Positions 1 through 4,263 of a stretch of 9,056 nucleotides of DNA are shown piece after piece. Numbering within the stretch: the stretch's first letter is position 1; each line of letters starts with the position of its first letter. The stretch is taken from contig DASVWG010000318.1 of the NCBI GenBank assembly GCA_036389695.1, forward strand, positions 1-9,056, given 5' to 3'. The translations under genes were made by a program, and so were the position numbers. Origin of the DNA: JALZHR01 sp036389695. Its GTDB lineage: Bacteria > Acidobacteriota > Blastocatellia > Pyrinomonadales > Pyrinomonadaceae. The notes beneath the pieces were generated by a model, which was given only the letters and a program-made list of their open reading frames with translations, was not told the origin of the DNA and did not search any database.

Positions 1-21
1 TTAGCGTATCAATTTATCTGA

Positions 22-41
22 CCACGCCGTAAACGACGTGG
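22..41. repeat. REP-like hairpin at the left edge
   Basis: Arms CCACG (22-26) and CGTGG (37-41) pair, with an inner CG/CG pair, one C/A mismatch and a TAAA loop. On the plus strand the hairpin is followed by an AT-rich run ending in TTTTT (about 43-54), so it could terminate plus-strand transcription. On the minus strand, the direction of the adjacent regulator genes, no T-tract follows. A REP-like palindrome or an insertion-sequence end are alternatives. The window starts too close by to decide. Confidence 0.35.
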
Positions 42-112
42 CTATATTATTTTTCAGCACCACCGGATTAGGACATTACCGGCATTTAACCTTTCAATGA
101 TTATTCACTAGC

Positions 113-376
113 TTATTCGGAAAGTTTTTTAGGCAAATCTAATTCATCATCAATCAAAACATCGGTGCTGATTCCTACGAGCCGCGCGTAAGCCAGTAAA
201 ACAGGCAGAGGTGGTTCTCTAGTTCCTAATTCAAATGCTGATATATAATTTCGTGAGAACAAATCCGAAAAGCCTAATCTATCGACCATTTCACTCTGAG
301 ATAATCCAAGACTTTCACGAATCTGCAAAAGTTTTTCAGTTAACCTTTCAGGCTTCATTCCTTTAGCTTTACCCAT
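113..376 (-). CDS. Solo XRE-family HTH protein, array copy 4, tail shortened by a one-base insertion
   Basis: An 87-residue protein that is almost entirely a Cro/CI (XRE) helix-turn-helix domain, presumably a cytoplasmic DNA-binding regulator with unknown target. Residues 11-24 form the first helix, S26-Q27 open the second, residues 41-50 (with R42, N43, Y44) correspond to the recognition helix, and G51-x-R53-E54-P55 is the usual turn after it. The tail carries the array's acidic signature IDDELDLP. It is the last gene of the tandem set, with GAGGG about 8 bases before the ATG. Its end differs from copy 3: an extra base in the run at 118-124 (CGGAAAG, where copy 3 has CGGAAG) shifts the frame, so it ends KKLSE. 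Without that base it would read on as LPNKLVNNH and stop at 94-96, matching copy 3. The DNA-binding fold is secure; the role is not known. Confidence 0.85.
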   Translation of the reverse strand: MGKAKGMKPERLTEKLLQIRESLGLSQSEMVDRLGFSDLFSRNYISAFELGTREPPLPVLLAYARLVGISTDVLIDDELDLPKKLSE

Positions 377-381
377 TGGAT

Positions 382-420
382 TTTCCCTCGCAACAATTCT
401 GGTAAATCTAACTCATCAAT
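382..420 (-). pseudogene. Fragment of a further array copy (C-terminal tail only)
   Basis: Between copies 3 and 4 the minus strand, read from 420 downward, encodes IDELDLPELLRGK. This matches the IDDELDLPEKLPGK tail shared by the array proteins with one Asp codon missing. It has no start or HTH domain and overlaps the stop codon of copy 3 in another frame. The simplest reading is the residue of a copy lost by recombination between repeats. It now forms the leader of copy 4 and supplies its GAGGG ribosome-binding site. Confidence 0.6.
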
Positions 421-694
421 TGTTCACCGGCTTATTCGGAAGTTTTTTAGGCAAATCTAATTCATCATCAATCAAAATCTCAACATTTATATTAGATTTT
501 CGAGCATAGCGAAGTAAGACAAGCAACGGCGGAATTCTAACTCCATGCTCAAATGTTGAAATTTCTGCTTGGGTTAGTTTATCGGTCAAGTCCAGCCAAC
601 GAATTAATCCATTCTGTGAAAGATTTAAAGCATTACGAATCTGACATAGTTTTTCAGCTAATCTTTCAGGTTTTTCAAGTGATGCTCTGCCCAT
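416..694 (-). CDS. Solo XRE-family HTH protein, array copy 3
   Basis: A 92-residue XRE-type DNA-binding protein, third in transcription order. It aligns without gaps to its three sisters through residue 82. S26-Q27 start helix 2; the recognition segment has Q42, A43, E44 and T47, different from every other copy. It is the most diverged copy inside the fold: W33 and D35 replace the usual R/K33 and G35, and I54 replaces the E of the REP turn, so its folding or binding may differ. The tail reads IDDELDLPKKLPNKPVNN. AGGG lies about 10 bases before the ATG. The 19-base gap to copy 2 suggests cotranscription. No toxin or enzyme partner is adjacent, so an antitoxin role is not supported. Confidence 0.85.
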   Translation of the reverse strand: MGRASLEKPERLAEKLCQIRNALNLSQNGLIRWLDLTDKLTQAEISTFEHGVRIPPLLVLLRYARKSNINVEILIDDELDLPKKLPNKPVNN

Positions 695-713
695 CAGAGT
701 CTATCCCTAATAA

Positions 714-995
714 TTATTTTTTGTGCTTTGGCTTGCTTGGTAATTTCTCAGGCAAATCCAGCTCATCATCTATTAAAATATCGGTGCTAATTCCTGCAAG
801 CCGAGCATATTTGAGTAATATTGGTAAGGTTGGTTCTCGCGTTCCTAATTCATAGCCGGAAACGGCACTACGAAAAACCTTTTTGCCAAGACCTAGCTTT
901 TCTAACATTTGATTCTGTGATAATTCCAAATCAATCCGTATTTTGAGCAGTTTTTCAGCTAGTCTTTTAGGTTTTTCTCTTGATACTCGTCCCAT
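714..995 (-). CDS. Solo XRE-family HTH protein, array copy 2
   Basis: A 93-residue XRE-type DNA-binding protein, second in the array. The HTH fold covers about residues 11-75, with S26-Q27 at helix 2, recognition residues R42, S43, A44 and G47, and a TREP turn at 52-55. The tail, IDDELDLPEKLPSKPKHKK, combines an acidic stretch with a basic end and is almost identical to copy 1, also at DNA level, so these two look like the most recent duplicate pair at their 3' ends. GAGG sits about 9 bases before the ATG and the gap from copy 1 is 23 bases. It probably acts as a dimeric transcription regulator, by analogy with the family; the target is unknown. Confidence 0.87.
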   Translation of the reverse strand: MGRVSREKPKRLAEKLLKIRIDLELSQNQMLEKLGLGKKVFRSAVSGYELGTREPTLPILLKYARLAGISTDILIDDELDLPEKLPSKPKHKK

Positions 996-1018
996 TCAGA
1001 TAATCCTCAAGGGAATGA

Positions 1019-1300
1019 TTATTTTTTGTGCTTTGGCTTGCCTGGTAATTTCTCAGGCAAATCTAACTCATCATCAATCAAAACATCTGTGCTTATACCT
1101 GCAAACCGAGCATATTTCAGCAGAACAATGTATGAAGGTTCTCTAACTCCGCGCTCGTATTGTGAGATTGAAGCGCTCAATATCTCACCCGTTAATCCAA
1201 GCCTATTTATTAGCTCATCTTGAGAAATGCCTAAATCAGTTCGGATTTTTAATAACTTTTCAGCTAGCTTTTCCGGTCTTGGACGTTGTTTTGTTCCCAT
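1019..1300 (-). CDS. Solo XRE-family HTH protein, array copy 1 (promoter-proximal)
   Basis: A 93-residue XRE-type DNA-binding protein and first gene of the array. The HTH spans about residues 11-75: helix 1 around 11-24, S26-Q27 opening helix 2, recognition segment 41-50 (S42, A43, S44, Q47) ending in the classic YERG, then VREP. The acidic IDDELDLPEKLP tail and basic KPKHKK end follow. A purine-rich GGGGGT lies about 9 bases upstream of the ATG, which supports this start. A perfect palindrome at 1353-1366, about 53 bases upstream, is a natural candidate operator for one of the array proteins, so autoregulation is possible but inferred only. DNA-binding class is secure; physiological role unknown. 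Confidence 0.88.
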   Translation of the reverse strand: MGTKQRPRPEKLAEKLLKIRTDLGISQDELINRLGLTGEILSASISQYERGVREPSYIVLLKYARFAGISTDVLIDDELDLPEKLPGKPKHKK

Positions 1301-1343
1301 TTAGGCTTTACCCCCAAACAGGAAACAAATTGGTAAAAATCTT

Positions 1344-1372
1344 TTGACTTTCCAGCCAATTGGCTGTAGAGT
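1344..1372 (+). promoter_or_regulatory. Palindromic operator candidate inside a possible plus-strand promoter
   Basis: CAGCCAATTGGCTG at 1353-1366 is a perfect 14-bp palindrome, with further matching pairs out to 1347 and 1372. TTGACT (1344-1349) and TAGAGT (1367-1372) flank it with exactly 17 bases between, resembling a sigma70-type -35/-10 pair on the plus strand. The palindrome fills the spacer, a classic repressor position, and also lies in the leader region of the minus-strand array. XRE proteins commonly bind such dyads as dimers. That one of the array proteins binds here is inference. Confidence 0.4.
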
Positions 1373-1477
1373 TTGTTTGTCTAAAACGTTCGCCGTAATT
1401 TTTAGATTTTTTCCTATTACGGCTTTCATCTGCCTTAGTTTTTAGTTTCTCTGGGCATGGATGAAATTACAGATAAC

Positions 1478-1496
1478 TTAAACCGTCACGGTTAAA
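1478..1496. promoter_or_regulatory. Second palindrome, possible regulator-binding site
   Basis: TTAAACCGTCACGGTTAAA is a dyad centred on C1487 with an uninterrupted AACCGT/ACGGTT core and one mismatched pair outside it. It is not followed by a T-tract on either strand, so a terminator is unlikely. Its sequence is unlike the palindrome at 1353-1366, so it would need a different binding protein. Role unknown. Confidence 0.3.
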
Positions 1497-1648
1497 AAGA
1501 CAAGAAGCGATTGAAGAAAATGAGAGGCGAAAACGGCGGGCGGATTTGGTTTTATTTGGGCGGCTTGATTCGCTTGCTCTTTTTCCGGCTTGGGGCTGGC
1601 GCTTAATCGCACGGCGCGAGATTAGGCGATGCGGACGCCCGTAATCTT

Positions 1649-2089
1649 ATGGATAAAATCAAAGCCAAATATTTAGCGACCGGCGATAGAGTTCGCTTTT
1701 CGCGCGACGGCTGGCAGACGGTCGGGCGCATGACGAATTGCAATTCCATCAGCGTTTCTTTTATGTTCGGCGACGGCATTATCCGCAAGCTTGAAGCGCA
1801 CCGGGAATATGCCGTCGAGCAGGCGGCTGGAAATCCTGAATTTCAGCCCGGACAGGTTATGCGTTTGAACAAGGAATCGAATCGGGTTTCCGTGTGCGCT
1901 TCGCATTCGTTGTTTGATTTGAGCGACATCAGCGAATCTTTTCGGGCTTTAAAACAAAAGGACGGCTATTCGAACAGCGCGGCGGCTTATCACGAACTGG
2001 AAAGAGGCGCGACTTTATATACTCGCGAGGCGGTTTACTGGATGCCGCTGAAATGGTCGGGCGCGACAACGAAAGAAGCGGGCGGCTAA
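1649..2089 (+). CDS. Hypothetical protein, 146 residues, not recognised
   Basis: I do not recognise this protein. It has no signal peptide or membrane helix, so a cytoplasmic location is likely. Residues 10-55 are rich in short beta-prone stretches (ATGDRVRF, DGWQTVGRM, SISVSFMFGDG) and look like a small barrel-type fold. Residues 64-145 hold a mixed region with a Ser-rich patch and aromatic residues near the end (Y127, W128, W132). The frame is open upstream to a stop near 1604, but no better start than this ATG appears, and no Shine-Dalgarno is evident. It is the only accepted plus-strand gene and GC-richer than the neighbouring array. The minus strand over it gives only fragmented frames. 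It could be driven by the promoter candidate at 1344-1372. Accessory origin is plausible but unproven. Confidence 0.6.
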   Translation: MDKIKAKYLATGDRVRFSRDGWQTVGRMTNCNSISVSFMFGDGIIRKLEAHREYAVEQAAGNPEFQPGQVMRLNKESNRVSVCASHSLFDLSDISESFRALKQKDGYSNSAAAYHELERGATLYTREAVYWMPLKWSGATTKEAGG

Positions 2090-2146
2090 CAGACGTTTCA
2101 TAAGGCAGAGACAATCCTTTGATTAATAAATATCGCTTTTGACGGC

Positions 2147-2187
2147 TTTGCCTCAAAAGTGCTTAATTTTGGACTTTTGCCTCAAAA
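2147..2187. repeat. 12-mer TTTGCCTCAAAA, left pair
   Basis: TTTGCCTCAAAA occurs at 2147-2158 and again at 2176-2187 in the same orientation. CAAAAGT (2154-2160) and ACTTTTG (2173-2179) also pair to form a small hairpin. The 33-base segment 2147-2179 is closely matched by 2344-2378 on the other side of the inverted-repeat element. Confidence 0.65.
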
Positions 2188-2197
2188 GAGTATGAAA

Positions 2198-2335
2198 GGC
2201 AGAAGCCCGCGCGTCAGCAAGGGCGGAATCGAATGCAAAACGCAAAGTGCAAAATGCAAAATGAAGAAACTGATTTCTGTTTTGCATTTTAAATTTTGCG
2301 TTTTCTCCGCCGTTGCTGACGCGCGGGCTTCTGCC
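2198..2335. repeat. 138-bp imperfect inverted-repeat element (MITE/REP-like)
   Basis: The left arm 2198-2227, starting GGCAGAAGCCCGCGCG, is the reverse complement of 2306-2335 with one mismatch in 30. Complementarity continues less perfectly inward through GCAAAA-type repeats to a centre near 2266. The GC-rich outer arms enclose an AT-rich middle. The element has no coding capacity. It sits between near-identical flanking segments (2147-2179 and 2344-2378). The structure fits a non-autonomous mobile palindrome or a large REP-type unit. Family is unknown. Confidence 0.7.
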
Positions 2336-2343
2336 TCGTTTGG

Positions 2344-2396
2344 TTTGCCTCAAAACTGCTTAAATTTTTTGACTTTTGAGGCAAAGCCCAAAAGTC
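2344..2396. repeat. Overlapping alternative hairpins
   Basis: TTTGCCTCAAAA (2344-2355) pairs perfectly with TTTTGAGGCAAA (2374-2385) around an 18-base loop. GACTTTTG (2371-2378) plus GGC (2380-2382) alternatively pair with GCC (2386-2388) plus CAAAAGTC (2389-2396) around AAA. The two hairpins share bases and cannot form together. The second lies about 65 bases past the hydrolase stop and could end that transcript, but no clean T-tract follows on the minus strand, so terminator function is uncertain. Confidence 0.45.
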
Positions 2397-2420
2397 GGTT
2401 TTGAGATAAAGTTTTGAGAC
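2396..2420 (+). repeat. Degenerate repeat downstream of the hydrolase
   Basis: The segment begins CGGTTTTGAGAT and ends AAGTTTTGAGAC. It matches 3765-3790, upstream of the hydrolase, in the same orientation with a few substitutions and one gap. The pair therefore forms direct repeats around that gene. Confidence 0.5.
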
Positions 2421-2461
2421 AAGTCGGAAATCGGTTCAGCAGTTTTGGGACAGAGGCGTTT

Positions 2462-3613
2462 TTATTCTTGAAGTATTATGTTTGCAACCTGGTCGGCGAT
2501 GTTTTCAATCTCGGAGCCTTCGCCCTCTAAGTTCGTCATTATAGAAAGCGCCAGCCGCTCTTGAGGCACAGTGTAAATAACGGTCGTCACGCCTTGCTGA
2601 ACGCCGCCGTGCCAGATAGAATCTTTTCTTTTTTTCGAGCCGATAATCCATCCGAAACCGTAGCCCAATTCCAGTCCCGGCGGCGGTTTGGCAGGCGCAA
2701 ACGTGCGCTCTATTATTTCTTTGCTGAGATAATTCCTGGTCATCAGCTGAAAAGATTCTTTTTTTATGAGCTTGCCGCTGCGGAGAGCAATGGCAAAACG
2801 CGCCATATCTTCTACTGTTGAAACCAGACCTCCGCCCGGCAGCTTATAACTCGTGTCCGCCAAATCGGCATTGCGAATTTCGCCTTGTTCGGTTTTCTGA
2901 TAGCCGTCGGCGCGGTATTTGATTATATCCGTTACGCTATCCGCCCTCGATTGCGTCATTCCGGCAGGTTTAAAGATATTCTCGCGCAGATAATCCGGGA
3001 AGCTCATACCGGAAGCGGCTTCTATGACTACGCCGAGCAAGGTATAACCGTGAGTTGAGTAAGTATGTTTTAATCCCGGTTCATGTTCGAGCGGGTCGTC
3101 TTTAAACATCGAAAGAGCTTCCGTCAGGTTTTTATAATAACGGGTGCTGGCAAATTCATCGCCTTTGTAATGCCGGATGCCGCTGGTATGTGTCAGTAAA
3201 TCGCGGATTCTGACCGGATGCGATTTTACCGGAAAAGTCGGCACGTATTTCTGTACCGGAGCATCCAAATCAATCCTGCCTTTTTCAACCAGCTGCATAA
3301 CGGCGACTGCCGTAATCGGTTTGGAAACCGATGCCAGGCGATAAACAGTGGCTCCGCGCGCCGGAATATCATTTTCGATGCTCGCCATTCCGAATCCCTT
3401 CTGAAAGCTGATTTGATTATCCGTCACAACGGATATGGAAAGTCCGGGAGCTTTCAGGCGGGACATCCACGCATTGATGCTTTGTTCGACTTTCGCGACT
3501 TTATCGGCAGACAATGCACGATTTATTTGAGCATCGGCAGAAGTGCAGGTCAAAAGAGCTAAAAAGATGATAGTGCTGATAAATCTGTAGGAAGAAATCA
3601 TTGTTTTTCTCAT
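2462..3613 (-). CDS. Exported serine hydrolase, class C beta-lactamase/LACTB-like
   Basis: A 383-residue protein of the beta-lactamase-related penicillin-binding fold. Residues 1-29 form a signal peptide: basic start, hydrophobic IIFLALL core, cleavage probably after ADAQ. The nucleophile motif is S95-V-S-K98, the second motif Y185-S-T, and the third H335-G-G in a WHGG context near the C terminus. The YSTHGYTLLG sequence resembles LACTB and related esterase/peptidase members more than AmpC or DD-peptidases, which usually have Y-x-N. Members of this superfamily hydrolyse amide or ester bonds through an acyl-enzyme; the substrate here is unknown and antibiotic resistance should not be assumed. 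Expected site is the periplasm. Start: ATG at 3613 has no strong Shine-Dalgarno; M5 is an alternative that keeps the signal peptide. The gene stands alone, with related short repeats on both sides. Confidence 0.92.
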   Translation of the reverse strand: MRKTMISSYRFISTIIFLALLTCTSADAQINRALSADKVAKVEQSINAWMSRLKAPGLSISVVTDNQISFQKGFGMASIENDIPARGATVYRLASVSKPITAVAVMQLVEKGRIDLDAPVQKYVPTFPVKSHPVRIRDLLTHTSGIRHYKGDEFASTRYYKNLTEALSMFKDDPLEHEPGLKHTYSTHGYTLLGVVIEAASGMSFPDYLRENIFKPAGMTQSRADSVTDIIKYRADGYQKTEQGEIRNADLADTSYKLPGGGLVSTVEDMARFAIALRSGKLIKKESFQLMTRNYLSKEIIERTFAPAKPPPGLELGYGFGWIIGSKKRKDSIWHGGVQQGVTTVIYTVPQERLALSIMTNLEGEGSEIENIADQVANIILQE

Positions 3614-3764
3614 GTCTTATATCTTGTAAAAATTTGATACCGATAATGCGAAAGTGAGTTTGCAGGTTAAAAACCCGGATTGAGTTTATATCGGCGAAAG
3701 TTATTACGAAGAAAAAAAAAGATTGTTCCATTGCAATAAGATATTTTATGGTTTGTCTTGAAAC

Positions 3765-3790
3765 CGGTTTTGGAGACGAAGTTTTCAGAC
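3765..3790 (+). repeat. Degenerate repeat upstream of the hydrolase
   Basis: It begins CGGTTTTGGAGACG and ends GTTTTCAGAC, matching 2396-2420 in orientation and most bases. The overlapping AAACCGGTTT (3761-3770) is a perfect 10-bp palindrome that could be a regulatory site for the hydrolase gene, about 150 bases before its start. Confidence 0.5.
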
Positions 3791-3816
3791 GACATCAAAA
3801 AGTCTTAAGCACTAAT

Positions 3817-3867
3817 GAGACAAAACCGACTTTCGACACAAAGCCGGACTTTTGAGACAAAGCCGAC
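3817..3867 (+). repeat. Short tandem units next to the 21-bp array
   Basis: Three successive units are visible: GAGACAAAACCGACTTTC (3817-3834), GACACAAAGCCGGACTTTT (3835-3853) and the partial GAGACAAAGCCGAC (3854-3867). The word GACTTTTGAG also appears at 2371-2380, which ties these units to the repeat family around the hydrolase. Confidence 0.55.
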
Positions 3868-3895
3868 AAACGATGCATTGCAGTCAACGCAATCT

Positions 3896-4147
3896 GCGCG
3901 GGCAGCCGCGATGATTACACTAAGAGGCGCGACATCTGCACTCGTCACCGCAGAGTTTGCACTCGCGACCGCGCGGCTTACACCGGCGACCGCGACGTTT
4001 GCACTCGTCACCGCGACATTTACACTGAGAGGCGCAGCGTTTGCACCGGCGACCGCGCGAATTGCACTCGCGACCGCACGGATTGCACTGAGAGGCGCGG
4101 CGTTTGCACTCATAACCGCGACGTTTGCACTGGCGACCGCGGAAAAT
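3896..4147. repeat. 21-bp tandem repeat array, about 12 units
   Basis: Units begin at 3896 (degenerate), 3917, 3938 and every 21 bases to 4127, with no length variation. The common core is GCACTCGCGACCGCG followed by six variable bases usually ending TT. A variant core, CACTGAGAGGCGC or close to it, occurs in the units at 3917, 4022 and 4085. Bases 2-4 (CAC) and 12-14 (CGC) of the unit never change. Changes fall on all three codon positions in the plus frame, which argues against selection on a protein. No spacers are present, so it is not CRISPR. It is a minisatellite-like array, perhaps a protein-binding array; function unknown. Confidence 0.85.
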
Positions 4148-4206
4148 TTCGGGGCGGGCGGCTTGGGTTTAGTTTTGTTGGATTTACGGGATTTTGCGGC
4201 GAAAGA

Positions 4207-4246
4207 AAAGGCGGAGAGGTTGGAACCTTCCGCCTTTCGGTTTTTT
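4207..4246. terminator. Probable two-way intrinsic terminator after secA
   Basis: AAAGGCGGA (4207-4215) pairs with TCCGCCTTT (4229-4237); inner AGGTT/AACCT pairs extend the stem with one bulge. On the plus strand it is followed by TTTTTT (4241-4246). On the minus strand the stem ends in TTTTCTTT, about 30 bases past the secA stop. It can serve secA and also stop plus-strand transcription coming from the repeat array. Confidence 0.7.
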
Positions 4247-4263
4247 GGGTTTGCGGCTCGGGT

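Larger units (their letters stand above)
1301..1648. other. Intergenic region upstream of the XRE array
   Basis: This stretch separates the minus-strand array from the plus-strand gene at 1649. It holds the perfect palindrome at 1353-1366 and a hairpin with arms GCCGTAAT (1392-1399) and ATTACGGC (1416-1423). A near-perfect palindrome follows at 1478-1496. The plus frame 1477-1644 is open for about 55 codons but has no ATG. The left part is AT-rich and the right part, from about 1500, is visibly GC-richer, so a composition boundary falls here. No convincing complete gene is seen. Confidence 0.5.
2090..2461. other. Gene-free repeat region
   Basis: No gene is supported here. The region is built from a large inverted-repeat element (2198-2335), four copies of a 12-base word on its two sides, and a degenerate purine-rich repeat at 2396-2420 that recurs upstream of the hydrolase. 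Short frames through it only follow the inverted-repeat arms and differ between strands without any family resemblance. Confidence 0.6.
3614..4263. other. Gene-free region between the hydrolase and secA
   Basis: The right-to-left order is secA terminator (4207-4246), a 21-bp tandem array (3896-4147), 18-19-base degenerate units (3817-3867), a repeat matching 2396-2420 (3765-3790) and an AT-rich leader for the hydrolase (3614-3764). Long frames cross the tandem array on both strands, but only because a 21-base unit keeps frame. I accept no protein here. Confidence 0.55.

Noticed and set aside
113..1300. Toxin-antitoxin locus
   Set aside because: All four genes encode the same DNA-binding type; no toxin-like partner is adjacent on either side within the window.
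2153..2404. Short frames on both strands in the inverted-repeat region
   Set aside because: They are translations of the palindrome arms with no start signals and no resemblance to any protein.
2462..3613. Antibiotic-resistance beta-lactamase (AmpC)
   Set aside because: The fold is right, but the second motif is YST and the context resembles LACTB/esterase relatives, so resistance cannot be claimed.
3501..3731. 76-residue minus-strand frame overlapping the start of the hydrolase
   Set aside because: It overlaps the clear signal peptide of the hydrolase in another frame and has a low-complexity Phe run.
3805..4113. 102-residue minus-strand reading frame across the same array
   Set aside because: Same reasoning; alanine/valine/serine repeats follow directly from the DNA repeat.
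3896..4147. CRISPR array
   Set aside because: The units are contiguous, with no unique spacers and no cas genes in the window.
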